This document shows, one piece after another, positions 18,016 to 25,954 of a stretch of DNA of 40,067 nucleotides. Position 1 is the stretch's first letter; each line of letters starts with the position of its first letter. This stretch comes from Erysipelotrichia bacterium (GTDB lineage Bacteria > Bacillota_I > Bacilli_A > Erysipelotrichales > Erysipelotrichaceae), in assembly GCA_012520255.1 (NCBI GenBank), contig JAAYOQ010000013.1, positions 1-40,067 of the forward strand, given 5' to 3'. The notes beneath the pieces were generated by a model. That model ran no database searches. It saw only the letters and a program-made list of their open reading frames with translations, and was not told the DNA's origin. A program made the translations under genes and the position numbers.

Positions 18016-18783
18016 TTATTCTCCTTTTTCTTCTTCAGCTTTAGTCATATATGACTCTATTTCTGAACAGTTGATTCTAGCTGCCATTTCAAATTCTTCC
18101 ATTATAATAATACATTTATTATTAACTTTATCTTCATAAGAAATTATATCAATATAATTTTCTACATAAGGTAAACCGGCTAATGAACTAACGATATAAA
18201 ATTCTTCGTCCATGACTAATTTTACCATATTGTGATCATAAGTAAATGATAAATTATGAACCTCACTAATCCTAGTCAAGGTATCAAATGATAATTTATT
18301 AAATTCAACAGCTATAACTTTAATCTTATCTAATTCAATATCAACAAATAATGGAATTAAAGCCAAATTATCAATATATTGGGCCTTAAAGTCTACTATT
18401 GAACCATCCCCTAAAATAAAACTGGTCTTACCATTGCTGATAAAATGACCAACTATACGGTTTTCTTTTACATTAATAACAACACAATTATTGTCAGTAA
18501 CACTTATTTTAATATCTTCAAATAATTTATTATCTTTCAATTTCCATTCTCTTATTTTAGGAAATAAAGTAATTAAACTGTCATTTATTTCAAATTCTAA
18601 AATAGATTTTATATAATTTTCACTAATAAACTCATTATTAACAACTTTAATACTCTTTATTTTTGATGCATCCGATAAGTAATACAATGTAAAACAAGCA
18701 ATTATAACAAAAAACATTGAACTGAATAGTAAAATTGCTTTTTTCGATAATTTTCTTTTGGTCTTCCTAACTACTTTTTCCAA
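18016..18783 (-). CDS. divIB: Cell division protein DivIB (FtsQ)
   Basis: DivIB is a bitopic division protein that works with FtsL and DivIC at the septum. The 255-residue protein has a basic cytosolic tail (KVVRKTKRKLSKK), one membrane helix (about 16-36), a POTRA domain beginning IKSIKVVNNEFISENYI, and the beta domain. Hydrophobicity and order match DivIB although residue identity is modest. I take the start as TTG 18781-18783, since GGAG lies eight bases upstream within murB and the next ATG falls inside the membrane helix. It overlaps murB by 13 bases. murG-murB-divIB is the classical division-and-wall order, but ftsA, ftsZ and mraY are absent here. Confidence 0.9.
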   Translation of the reverse strand: MEKVVRKTKRKLSKKAILLFSSMFFVIIACFTLYYLSDASKIKSIKVVNNEFISENYIKSILEFEINDSLITLFPKIREWKLKDNKLFEDIKISVTDNNCVVINVKENRIVGHFISNGKTSFILGDGSIVDFKAQYIDNLALIPLFVDIELDKIKVIAVEFNKLSFDTLTRISEVHNLSFTYDHNMVKLVMDEEFYIVSSLAGLPYVENYIDIISYEDKVNNKCIIIMEEFEMAARINCSEIESYMTKAEEEKGE

Positions 18784-19673
18784 TCAAATTTCTCCACTTC
18801 CATAATCATATCTATACCATATTTTTCTTTAATGGTTTTTATTATCTGATCAGATAAATCAATTACATCTTTTGCTTTAGCATTACCTTTATTAATGATA
18901 AAGTTAGTATGTTTTTCGCTTACAGCTGCTCCACCAATAGTTTTGCCTCTAAATCCAATTTCATCAATTAATTTCCAAGCAAAGATATCCCCAATATTTC
19001 TAAAAGTTGAACCAGCACTTGGATAATTCAGCGGTTGAGAATCTAACCTTCTTTTTTGACGATTTTTCATAAGTTTTTTTATATCGTTGATATTTCCTTT
19101 TTTAAGTATTAATCTTGCTTCCAGAATGATCCAATCAGGATTTTTTAAAAAAATACTGCTTCGATAACCAAACTGGCATTGAGCATTTGACAGCCATACT
19201 ATTTCATTGTTCCTGATTACTTTTACTGAATCTACTATATCGCTCATCGAATTATTATAAGCTCCGGCATTCATAAAAATGCTTCCTCCCAAGGTGCCTG
19301 GAATACCACTGGCAAATTCTAAACCGGATAAAGATTTTGCACTGGCTTTATAGGCTAAAGTAATTATGGAACATCCAGCCTGAGCAATCAATTCGTTATC
19401 AGTAAAGTAAAAATTCCCCATATTTCTAGTCAATTTTATTATGAAGCCATCATAGATTTCATCTGAACATAGTATATTGGAACCATGACCGAAAACTTTA
19501 TAAGGAAGTTTATTTTCATGTAATATATCTAAAATAGATTTTAAAGAAAACTCATCTTTTGGATAAATAACATATTTTGCTATTCCACCAATTTTAAAAG
19601 TAGTTAAGATCTTAAAGGACTTATCAAATTCTATTGTGCAATACTGTTCTAATCTTTTTAGAATTTTTTCCAT
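18771..19673 (-). CDS. murB: UDP-N-acetylenolpyruvoylglucosamine reductase
   Basis: MurB uses NADPH and FAD to produce UDP-N-acetylmuramic acid, a committed step of peptidoglycan synthesis. The 300-residue type II enzyme (lacking the extra C-terminal fold of E. coli) has FAD-binding FGHGSNILCSDE near residue 60, GIPGTLGGSIFMNAGAY near 123-139, and PSAGSTFRN near 217 with the catalytic Ser. The final catalytic Glu is in the MEVEKF segment. Its ATG shares one base with the murG stop (TAATG), indicating translational coupling, and its end overlaps divIB. Confidence 0.97.
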   Translation of the reverse strand: MEKILKRLEQYCTIEFDKSFKILTTFKIGGIAKYVIYPKDEFSLKSILDILHENKLPYKVFGHGSNILCSDEIYDGFIIKLTRNMGNFYFTDNELIAQAGCSIITLAYKASAKSLSGLEFASGIPGTLGGSIFMNAGAYNNSMSDIVDSVKVIRNNEIVWLSNAQCQFGYRSSIFLKNPDWIILEARLILKKGNINDIKKLMKNRQKRRLDSQPLNYPSAGSTFRNIGDIFAWKLIDEIGFRGKTIGGAAVSEKHTNFIINKGNAKAKDVIDLSDQIIKTIKEKYGIDMIMEVEKFDWKK

Positions 19674-20755
19674 TAGTTTTTACCTGCTACTTCTTTAATT
19701 AATTTAATAATATCGTATGCAGCATTTGGATGTGACATCTTTTTTGCTGCTGTTGCCATTTCTTTTAGTTTTTTATCATCGTTCATTAACTTATCGATAA
19801 TTGAAATTGTGTTATTAACATTTAAGTCTTTCTCTTCCAAAAGATAAGCAGCTCCACAATCAAACATCGCTTTTGCATTTTCATATTGATGATTATTTGT
19901 AACATATGGAGAAGGGATAATAATTGCCGGTATTCCTAAAGCCATATATTCACTGGCACTTGTTGCTCCTCCTCTTGATACTACCAAAGCACAATTACCA
20001 GCAATATCAAACTGATTAACATAATCTACAATTTTCAAATTTGCACTTTCTGAAATATTATCAATTACACTTTGATAGTTATTTCTTCCCGTTACATAAA
20101 TAATATTAAAATCTTTTTGTTTCAAGCCTTCTAAAATACCCATCATTCTTTCATTAACACTGGTTGAACCCAAAGAACCCATAACAATTAATAATGTTTT
20201 CTTAGAACAATCTAAACCAAATTGCTTAAAAATTGATGGATCTTTAACAAAATTCAAAGCTGCAGATTCTCTTGGATTTCCTAACAGCAATGTTTTCTTT
20301 TTATTGAAAGCTTTTTTAGCACTTTCATAACAAATTACTACTTTATCAACAAAATGACTCAATGTTCTATTTGCTAAGCCAGGCAAGGAGTTCTGTTCAT
20401 GAATAATTGTCTTAATTTTCAATTTAACTGCCGCCATAATAACTGGAACTGTTACATATCCACCAAAACCTAAAACAATATCAGGTTTATAATCTTCTAA
20501 AATATGCATACACTCCTTATAAGCCTTATACAAAACTATTATAGCGTTTAATTTCTCATTGTTTGAATTAAATTTAGCTGCTTTAATACCGATAAAACGA
20601 TAACCTAACTTCGGAATTTCTGTTGCTTCCATACGGTCGTGGTTACCAATAAAAAGAATCTCGTTACTTTTATCATCACTCATTAATTTATCGGCTAAAG
20701 TGGTTGCCGGATATATATGGCCACCTGTTCCTCCGGTAGCAATTACAATTTTCAT
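19673..20755 (-). CDS. murG: MurG glycosyltransferase (lipid II synthesis)
   Basis: MurG adds GlcNAc to lipid I, forming lipid II on the cytosolic side of the membrane. I place the start at ATG 20753-20755 (360 residues), because the protein then begins MKIVIATGGTGGHIYPA, the invariant MurG N-terminus with its Gly-rich loop, and GGAG lies at 20763-20766. A longer reading frame extends 30 codons upstream but crosses the promoter. The second loop GSLGSTSVNE and the UDP-GlcNAc-binding SRGGATSASEYMALGIP are present, followed by NNHQYENAK. It heads the long run that continues to rbfA. Confidence 0.97.
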   Translation of the reverse strand: MKIVIATGGTGGHIYPATTLADKLMSDDKSNEILFIGNHDRMEATEIPKLGYRFIGIKAAKFNSNNEKLNAIIVLYKAYKECMHILEDYKPDIVLGFGGYVTVPVIMAAVKLKIKTIIHEQNSLPGLANRTLSHFVDKVVICYESAKKAFNKKKTLLLGNPRESAALNFVKDPSIFKQFGLDCSKKTLLIVMGSLGSTSVNERMMGILEGLKQKDFNIIYVTGRNNYQSVIDNISESANLKIVDYVNQFDIAGNCALVVSRGGATSASEYMALGIPAIIIPSPYVTNNHQYENAKAMFDCGAAYLLEEKDLNVNNTISIIDKLMNDDKKLKEMATAAKKMSHPNAAYDIIKLIKEVAGKN

Positions 20756-20762
20756 AATATCA

Positions 20763-20802
20763 CTCCAAAAAATATTATAACATAGTAATTTTTTTTCAAC
20801 AA
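20763..20802 (-). promoter_or_regulatory. Promoter and RBS of murG
   Basis: On the minus strand TTGTTG (20797-20802), a 17-base spacer, and TATAAT (20774-20779). Seven bases later GGAG (20763-20766) is the murG ribosome binding site. The expected start falls at the GGAG itself, giving a leader of about 15 bases. It lies just downstream of the ruvB terminator. Confidence 0.8.
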
Positions 20803-20847
20803 AAAATTGACTTTTCTTTTCAATAATATTATTTATCTCTCTCATGA

Positions 20848-20875
20848 TAAAAAAGTATTTCTTTTTTGAAATACT
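20848..20875 (-). terminator. Terminator after ruvB
   Basis: On the minus strand AGTATTTC (20868-20875) pairs perfectly with GAAATACT (20854-20861) around six A, followed by a run of T. It separates the rplU-to-ruvB unit from murG. Confidence 0.85.
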
Positions 20876-20906
20876 ATTTATCTTAAATTATCATGTAAAT
20901 CTTTCT

Positions 20907-21914
20907 TTAAAAATTTGAAAATAAGGTATCTTGCATATCGATCTTTAAATGTTGATAGGCTTTTTCAGTAGCAATTCTTCCTCTAGATGTTCTTTGAATA
21001 AAACCGATTTGTAACAGATAAGGCTCATAGACATCTTCTAAAGTGGTTGTTTCCTCTGATATTGAGCTGGCTAATGCTTCAATGCCGACCGGTCCCCCTT
21101 TAAAATGTTCAATGATTCCCTTCAAATAACGCACATCAACATCATCTAACCCCAATTTATCAATTTTTAAACGATTTAATGCTTCATCTGTAATTTCCGC
21201 ATCAATAATTCCATCATTTAAGACCTGAGCAAAATCTCTTACTCTTCTAAACAATCTATTAGCAATTCTTGGAGTACCTCTGCTTCTGGCAGCTAACTCA
21301 TTTACCGCTTTATCGTTGATTTCAGTGTCAAATACCCTGGAAGTCCTTTTAATAATTTCTCCCAGCTGTTTATGAGTATAATAGTCTAGCTTAAAGATAA
21401 TGCCAAATCTATCTCTTAAAGGCGCAGAAACATCACCAGCTCTTGTAGTAGCACCAACAAGAGTAAACGGTGGCAATTCCAATCTTATAGACCTGCTTGT
21501 AGAATCCTTTCCGACAATTACATCAATTACAAAATCTTCCATGGCAGGATATAAAACTTCCTCAATCTGTTTTGACAAGCGATGAATTTCATCGATAAAT
21601 AAAACATCACCAGCCTCCAATGAAGATAAAATAGCAGCTAAATCTCCTGTTCTTTCAATAGCTGGTCCACTGGTAACCTTGATATTTGTTCCCATTTCAT
21701 TGGCAATGATATAAGCTAAGGTAGTTTTACCCAGTCCTGGAGGACCATAAAACAAACAATGGTCTAATGATTCATTTCTCTCTTTGGCGGCCTGAATAAA
21801 TATTCTTAGATTACTTTTCAATGAATCTTGTCCAACATACTCATCCAAAGATTGTGGACGTAATGATGCATCTTCATTTCTTTCTAATTCATTTGCACTC
21901 ATTAATCTTTCCAT
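20907..21914 (-). CDS. ruvB: Holliday junction branch-migration ATPase RuvB
   Basis: RuvB is the hexameric AAA+ motor that, with RuvA, moves Holliday junctions. The 335-residue protein has normal length. [11 protein letters not shown] starts the domain at about residue 19; Walker [10 protein letters not shown], Walker [11 protein letters not shown], sensor 1 GATTRAG, and arginine finger region APLRDRFG follow. The C-terminal winged helix contains GPVGIEALA and [16 protein letters not shown], the standard RuvB end. GGAGG five bases before the ATG overlaps the ruvA stop. A strong terminator follows. Confidence 0.98.
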   Translation of the reverse strand: MERLMSANELERNEDASLRPQSLDEYVGQDSLKSNLRIFIQAAKERNESLDHCLFYGPPGLGKTTLAYIIANEMGTNIKVTSGPAIERTGDLAAILSSLEAGDVLFIDEIHRLSKQIEEVLYPAMEDFVIDVIVGKDSTSRSIRLELPPFTLVGATTRAGDVSAPLRDRFGIIFKLDYYTHKQLGEIIKRTSRVFDTEINDKAVNELAARSRGTPRIANRLFRRVRDFAQVLNDGIIDAEITDEALNRLKIDKLGLDDVDVRYLKGIIEHFKGGPVGIEALASSISEETTTLEDVYEPYLLQIGFIQRTSRGRIATEKAYQHLKIDMQDTLFSNF

Positions 21915-21915
21915 A

Positions 21916-22494
21916 TTATCCTCCGCTTCTCTTATTCAACAGTTTCAGTCCTTCTGATAAATATTGTTTAGTAGTTTTACAATCTGATTTTACCAGTTGT
22001 CCTTTAATACTATTGATTTCGTATGCCTTATATCCTAACGACTTTAAGCCTTCGATTGCTTCATCAAGTTCATTATTGACTGAAATTTCCTCTGATTTTA
22101 CTTCAATTAATTTCCCTTTTAAATCCAAAATAATCTGTTGAGCAGTTTTAGTGCCTACAGCAGGCATAGTTTTTAAAAAAGCTACATCACCATTTTCAAT
22201 AGCTACAACCAAATCATTACATTTACATCTTCCTAAAATCATACTTGCAGTTTTAGGACCTAATCCCTTGACAGAAATCAATTTTTGAAAAACATCCAAT
22301 TCAATCTTATCAGCAAAACCATACAAAACTGTTGCATCATCTCTAAAATGCTGATAGGTAAATATCGTTACAACTTCTCCTAAAGTCAAAATTTCAGGAT
22401 GATTAAAATTAATATAGTATCCTATTCCATTATTTTCTAAAATAACGTGTTCTCCACTAAACTCATAAACTTTGCCACAAATAAAAGTTATCAT
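21916..22494 (-). CDS. ruvA: Holliday junction binding protein RuvA
   Basis: RuvA recognises four-way junctions and loads RuvB. I start it at ATG 22492-22494 (192 residues) because the protein then begins MITFICGKV, matching the family; the frame extends 11 codons upstream from a TTG but without support. An OB-like domain I (1-62) is followed by helix-hairpin-helix motifs ([32 protein letters not shown]), and a C-terminal RuvB-binding domain ([16 protein letters not shown]). GGTGA at 22499-22503 is the ribosome binding site. It lies 35 bases after obgE with a promoter-like box between them. Confidence 0.97.
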   Translation of the reverse strand: MITFICGKVYEFSGEHVILENNGIGYYINFNHPEILTLGEVVTIFTYQHFRDDATVLYGFADKIELDVFQKLISVKGLGPKTASMILGRCKCNDLVVAIENGDVAFLKTMPAVGTKTAQQIILDLKGKLIEVKSEEISVNNELDEAIEGLKSLGYKAYEINSIKGQLVKSDCKTTKQYLSEGLKLLNKRSGG

Positions 22495-22498
22495 AAAA

Positions 22499-22538
22499 TC
22501 ACCACTTTCATTATAGACTATTTTCAAAATTAAATGAA
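22499..22538 (-). promoter_or_regulatory. Possible compact promoter and RBS of ruvA
   Basis: On the minus strand TATAAT at 22510-22515 lies six bases before GGTGA (22499-22503) in the short obgE-ruvA gap. At 17 bases upstream is TTCATT (22533-22538), a poor -35 box inside the end of obgE. It shares the layout of the other compact promoters and would allow ruvAB to be expressed apart from obgE. Confidence 0.5.
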
Positions 22539-23822
22539 TTCAGTAATTTCAAAGACATAATCTTCAATAAATACCTCATCATTTTTTTGAGCACCTCTTT
22601 CTTTCAGTGCATCATTAACTCCCATTTTCTTTAACGAAACTGCAAATCTCATAACTTCATCAGGATTTTCAAAATTAAATCTTCTGAATAATTTTCTCAC
22701 TCTATCCCCTTCTACAGCCCATTTACCATTTCCTAAATTTTTAATGATAAAAGGTTCTGGTTCTGGTTCAAATCTATAGACAACACCAAATTCTTCACTA
22801 TCCTCATCATCTTGCAATGGAAACGGATCAGTTATATCTAACAAATCAGCTGCACGATATAATACTGGCTGTAATCCTTCATTAATTAACGATATTGTCT
22901 CAAAAATTTCTATATCAGGATAAGCAGCTTTTAATTTAGCTAAGTTTTTTTGAGCTCCTTCTTCATCCATTTTGTTAGCCACAACAATCTGTGGTCTTTG
23001 CATAAGTTTATATTTATATGTTTCTAATTCATTGTTAATAGTTTCATAATCTTTAACTACATCTCTTCCTGTCATTTTTCCCATATCAATAACATGAATA
23101 ATGACACGACATCTTTCAATATGTTTTAGAAACTCGTGACCTAAACCTCTTCCCTGTGATGCTCCTTCAATTAAACCTGGTAAATCCGCCATAACAAAAC
23201 TTCGTCCATCACCGACATTAACCACACCCAATTTAGGTGATAAGGTTGTAAACGGATAATCAGCAATTTCTGGTTTTGCACTGGAGACAACTGACAGAAT
23301 TGTACTTTTTCCAACTGAAGGAAATCCAACCAATCCTACATCTGCTAAAAGTTTTAATTCTACTTCAATATCAAATTCCTCTCCTTCTTCACCTTTTTCA
23401 GCGAAATCTGGAGCAGGATTTCTACTTGATTTAAAACTAAAATTGCCTCTTCCACCTAATCCGCCTTTGCAGATTATTTCTCTTTGACCAACATTTGTTA
23501 AATCGGCAATAATTTTTCCCGTTTCAAGGTTTCTGACAATTGTTCCTAAAGGCACGGCAACTATTCTATCTTTTCCATCAGCGCCAAACATTTTTTTTGA
23601 TTTGCCATTTCCACCGTTTTCAGCAGTTAATAATTTCATAAACTTAAAATCTAAAAGTGTTGTCTTGTGTGTATCAACCTCAAAAATGATGGAACCACCT
23701 TTACCACCATCGCCGCCAAAAGGACCACCTAATGGAACATGAGCTTCTCTTCTGAAGGCAACAATTCCATCTCCACCTTTTCCAGCTTTAACACGTAATT
23801 TGGCTGAATCGATAAATTTCAT
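22530..23822 (-). CDS. obgE: GTPase ObgE/CgtA
   Basis: Obg is a conserved GTPase bound to the 50S subunit, needed for ribosome assembly and linked to stress responses. The 430-residue protein has the Gly-rich OBG domain (1-158; GGDGGKGGS, GGLGGRGN), the G domain (about 159-330) with GFPSVGKST, DLPGLIEGA and NKMD, and the C-terminal OCT domain (about 350-430) typical of Gram-positive Obg. GGAGG precedes the ATG by seven bases. It follows rpmA, as in B. subtilis, but a terminator hairpin lies between and no new promoter is visible, so its expression probably depends on read-through. Confidence 0.98.
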   Translation of the reverse strand: MKFIDSAKLRVKAGKGGDGIVAFRREAHVPLGGPFGGDGGKGGSIIFEVDTHKTTLLDFKFMKLLTAENGGNGKSKKMFGADGKDRIVAVPLGTIVRNLETGKIIADLTNVGQREIICKGGLGGRGNFSFKSSRNPAPDFAEKGEEGEEFDIEVELKLLADVGLVGFPSVGKSTILSVVSSAKPEIADYPFTTLSPKLGVVNVGDGRSFVMADLPGLIEGASQGRGLGHEFLKHIERCRVIIHVIDMGKMTGRDVVKDYETINNELETYKYKLMQRPQIVVANKMDEEGAQKNLAKLKAAYPDIEIFETISLINEGLQPVLYRAADLLDITDPFPLQDDEDSEEFGVVYRFEPEPEPFIIKNLGNGKWAVEGDRVRKLFRRFNFENPDEVMRFAVSLKKMGVNDALKERGAQKNDEVFIEDYVFEITEFI

Positions 23823-23841
23823 AGTTTTTCCTCCTTTTTGT

Positions 23842-23871
23842 AAAAAATAAATCCCCTATTTTCGGGGATTT
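23842..23871 (-). terminator. Terminator or attenuator between rpmA and obgE
   Basis: On the minus strand AAATCCCC (23864-23871) pairs with GGGGATTT (23849-23856) around a 7-base loop and is followed by ATTTTTT. This is a complete intrinsic terminator eight bases after the rpmA stop. It probably lowers transcription into obgE-ruvAB relative to the ribosomal protein genes. Confidence 0.8.
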
Positions 23872-23878
23872 GGTTAAT

Positions 23879-24163
23879 TTAAGCAACTGGATATACAGAA
23901 ACTTGTTTTCTTTTCTTACCAAGTCTTTCGTATTTAACAATGCCAGCAGTTAAAGCAAATAATGTATCATCGCCTCCACGACCAACATTGTTTCCAGGAT
24001 GAATTTTGGTTCCTCTCTGACGATAAATGATTGAACCTGCATTTGTATATTGCCCATCAGCTTTTTTTGCACCTAAACGTTTTGCGGCAGAATCACGACC
24101 GTTTTTAGTAGAACCAACACCCTTTTTAGATGCGAACATTTGAATATTTAATTTGAACTTCAT
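23879..24163 (-). CDS. rpmA: Ribosomal protein bL27 with cleavable N-terminus
   Basis: L27 reaches into the peptidyl-transferase centre of the 50S subunit with its N-terminal tail. The 94-residue protein starts [19 protein letters not shown]. The extra N-terminal residues ending in QMF before ASKKG are the Firmicutes extension that must be removed by the protease Prp, encoded immediately upstream. The body has the usual [34 protein letters not shown] and YERLGKKRK. The ATG lies four bases after prp, with AGG close before it, and a terminator follows. Confidence 0.98.
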   Translation of the reverse strand: MKFKLNIQMFASKKGVGSTKNGRDSAAKRLGAKKADGQYTNAGSIIYRQRGTKIHPGNNVGRGGDDTLFALTAGIVKYERLGKKRKQVSVYPVA

Positions 24164-24166
24164 TGG

Positions 24167-24481
24167 TTATACCTCCGTAATATGTATTTTAATTTTTTTT
24201 GGAAATTGTTCTTCAATAGTCTGAAGTTGAATTATTCCAGTATGCAAAATTGTTTGAATAGTAGCATCACTATTCAATACCTCGATAGAAACAAGATTTT
24301 CATCGATAACAATTGTACAGGATTTTTTAGCCAGCAGATCAATCGCATTAGCTAATCCTACAGCTACACTACTGATTCCTGCACAGACTAAGTCTTTTCC
24401 ATATTCTCCTGCATCAGCATGGCCTGATATTCTAAGACTATTTATTGTTTTTTCTTTTTTTACAATTTTAACTTTAACCAT
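24167..24481 (-). CDS. prp: Ribosomal-processing cysteine protease Prp
   Basis: Prp (YsxB family) removes the N-terminal extension of L27. I start it at ATG 24479-24481 (104 residues), two bases after the rplU stop; a frame reaching ten codons further overlaps rplU and is unlikely. The core motif GHADAGEYGKDLVCAGIS holds the catalytic His and Cys. The remainder (GLANAI, the C-terminal strand region) fits the small alpha/beta fold. No ribosome binding site is evident, so translation is probably coupled to rplU. The order rplU-prp-rpmA is standard in Firmicutes and pairs the enzyme with its substrate. Confidence 0.95.
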   Translation of the reverse strand: MVKVKIVKKEKTINSLRISGHADAGEYGKDLVCAGISSVAVGLANAIDLLAKKSCTIVIDENLVSIEVLNSDATIQTILHTGIIQLQTIEEQFPKKIKIHITEV

Positions 24482-24483
24482 GA

Positions 24484-24798
24484 TTAAACTTGAATACTGG
24501 TAACAGTACATTTAGTGTATGGCTGACGATGACCTTGACGTCTACGAGAAGATCCTTTTTTAGCTTTATACTTAAAAATTTTAATCTTCTTGCCTTTACC
24601 TTGTTTTTCGACAGTAGCAGTAACTTTGACATCTTTTACATATGGTGATCCTACTCTGGTAGTTTTGCCTGATAGTAATACAACTTTGTCAAAAACAACT
24701 TCTGAACCTTCTTCAGCATCTAATTTTTCAACATAGATAACTGAACCTTCTTCAACTCTGATCTGTTTTCCGCCTGTTTCGATAATAGCATAATACAT
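24484..24798 (-). CDS. rplU: Ribosomal protein bL21
   Basis: L21 binds 23S rRNA in the 50S subunit. At 104 residues it is normal length. It begins [19 protein letters not shown] and ends with the rRNA-binding [29 protein letters not shown], both characteristic. GGGAGG ends eight bases before the ATG. The gene heads the rplU-prp-rpmA-obgE-ruvAB unit, behind a promoter and a structured leader of about 100 bases. Confidence 0.98.
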   Translation of the reverse strand: MYYAIIETGGKQIRVEEGSVIYVEKLDAEEGSEVVFDKVVLLSGKTTRVGSPYVKDVKVTATVEKQGKGKKIKIFKYKAKKGSSRRRQGHRQPYTKCTVTSIQV

Positions 24799-24902
24799 GT
24801 CTTTACACCTCCCTTTTCAGTATTTAGACTCGCCTGATAAGGTGACTTTTAGATACTTAAACCTTATTTAGAGCGGTTGAAATCCCAAAAAGGAATTGCA
24901 AC
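24799..24902 (-). ncRNA. Likely L21 (rplU) leader RNA
   Basis: The transcript predicted to start near 24902 has two structures before the ribosome binding site. At its 5' end GTTGCAATTCC (24892-24902) pairs with GGGATTTCAAC (24876-24886) around five T, with 10 of 11 positions paired. Further down AGTAT and ATACT enclose GTCACCTTATCAGGCGAG, whose CCT/AGG can pair locally. Ribosomal protein leaders upstream of rplU are known in Firmicutes; I could not test the match to the described L21 leader family. Confidence 0.6.
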
Positions 24903-24908
24903 GTTGTA

Positions 24909-24937
24909 ATATTAACATAACAACGATTTAAATTCAA
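24909..24937 (-). promoter_or_regulatory. Promoter of rplU-prp-rpmA
   Basis: On the minus strand TTGAAT (24932-24937), a 17-base spacer ending TGT, and TAATAT (24909-24914): an extended -10 promoter with good spacing. The start near 24902 places the hairpin of the leader at the very 5' end. Confidence 0.75.
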
Positions 24938-24938
24938 C

Positions 24939-24965
24939 TCATTTTAAATTAATATTTAAATTTAT
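24939..24965. repeat. Direct repeat, left copy, beside the GNAT gene
   Basis: This 27-base AT-rich sequence (TCATTTTAAATTAATATTTA onward) recurs at 25802-25828 in the same orientation with two mismatches. Weaker similarity continues for about 30 bases downstream. The copies bracket the acetyltransferase gene. Confidence 0.6.
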
Positions 24966-25108
24966 GTGAGGAATAAATAATAATATCCAAAGTTTTTACC
25001 TGGTAAATTATCTCAAGATTATAAAATGCTTAATAACTTGTAATTTCGATGAATGCATTAATCTTTAAAAGTTATTTGTATCTTTTCAGAAAAAGTGAAA
25101 TTTGCTTA
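24966..25108. other. Unassigned AT-rich stretch downstream of the GNAT gene
   Basis: About 140 bases between the left repeat copy and the end of the acetyltransferase gene. I see no open frame worth calling. A short palindrome (TTTACCAGGTAAA on the minus strand, 25001-25013) followed by AAC and TTT is too weak to call a terminator. Confidence 0.5.
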
Positions 25109-25623
25109 TCAGATTATTTTCCAATATCGCCTTGTAAGATAGTCTTTTCCATCAATTGAAACAAGGATTTTATCTTTTAAGACGAAACCGTTTTTTTCTA
25201 TCACTCTTGCAGAAGCAATATTATCATCATTACACGTGATCAGCACAGGAGAAATGTGCATTCCTTTTGCTTTTTCCAGCGCCAGAGCCAGCATTTTTGT
25301 TCCATAACCACGGTTCCATTCTGAATAACGGATGCCGTATCCAATGTGACCGCCTCGTTGCTCTAATGCATCGTTCAGTCGCTTTCGAATTGCAATCTCG
25401 CCAATGAAATACTTTTTTCATCATCGACCAGCCAGAATTTATCTTCAGCTACTCGATTAAAAGGCAGATCAGTTCCATTTCTGTAACGATCAAATTTTGC
25501 AAAAATATCACAGGAAGATGTGTCGGTAAAGAAATATGTCGAAACGTTGTTATCAACATATTCTTTATGTGCCTCTTTGTATGATTGTAGATATTCTTCA
25601 TTCGGTATGATTAGCTTTATCAT
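25109..25623 (-). pseudogene. GNAT acetyltransferase broken by a single-base frameshift
   Basis: Two frames together make one GNAT N-acetyltransferase of about 171 residues. Frame one (from ATG 25621-25623, with AGGAG five bases before it) reads MIKLIIPNEEYLQSYKEAH to FWLVDDEK. In the next frame the protein continues KKYFIGEIAIRKRLNDALEQ, then GYGIRYSEWNRGYGTKML (acetyl-CoA loop) and ITCNDDNIASARVIEKNGF (the classic GNAT motif). The break is at a run of six A near 25412; one more A would restore the frame. The gene is visibly more GC-rich than its neighbours and uses GCG and CTG codons they avoid, suggesting transfer. An extended -10 (TGATAAAAT, 25660-25668) lies upstream. A sequencing error is possible. 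Confidence 0.75.
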
Positions 25624-25801
25624 GGCAGCTCCTTTACAAATTCTAATTAAGCTTACTCAATTTTATCATATTTAAATTTTTGAAAAAATATAATCATCCA
25701 ACAATATAAATAATCTTATTGTCAGTTATAAAACACAATTTAAAAAGACACTAAATTTCACCTGTTTTTTGTTTTGGGACTTTTTCACATATTATTAACG
25801 A

Positions 25802-25828
25802 TCATTTTAAATTGATATTTAGATTTAT
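25802..25828. repeat. Direct repeat, right copy, beside the GNAT gene
   Basis: Same sequence as 24939-24965 except for two A-to-G differences. Together the copies flank about 840 bases containing the acetyltransferase, which could reflect insertion with duplication or a local duplication of the rplU upstream region. Confidence 0.6.
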
Positions 25829-25910
25829 TTATAAATAATCATTATTCTAAAACTATATTTTTAAGACATTGAAATTTTATATAGATATTAAAATCGCGAG
25901 ATTAAAATAT

Positions 25911-25950
25911 TTGTCAACCATTATAGAATAGTTTATAATTATTTAGGTGA
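25911..25950 (+). promoter_or_regulatory. Promoter and RBS of recU-pbp1
   Basis: TTGTCA (25911-25916), a 17-base spacer and TATAAT (25934-25939): a near-consensus promoter. Only five bases later AGGTGA (25945-25950) is the recU ribosome binding site, four bases before the ATG. The leader would be about ten bases. Confidence 0.85.
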
Positions 25951-25954
25951 TAAA

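Larger units (their letters stand above)
25624..25954. other. Intergenic region between GNAT pseudogene and recU
   Basis: About 330 bases without a credible gene. It holds the extended -10 of the GNAT gene (25660-25668, minus), AAATTTCAC at 25754-25762 which is inverted relative to GTGAAATTT at 25097-25105 on the other side of the GNAT gene, the right copy of the 27-bp repeat (25802-25828), and the recU promoter (25911-25939). Confidence 0.6.

Noticed and set aside
20756-20845. Extended N-terminus of MurG
   Set aside because: It would run through the murG promoter and ribosome binding site, and the family begins at the internal ATG.
25405-25420. Programmed -1 frameshift at the A run of the acetyltransferase
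   Set aside because: The run of six A is not in the phase needed for the A-AAA-AAG heptamer, and GNAT genes are not known to use frameshifting. A lost base or sequencing error is simpler.
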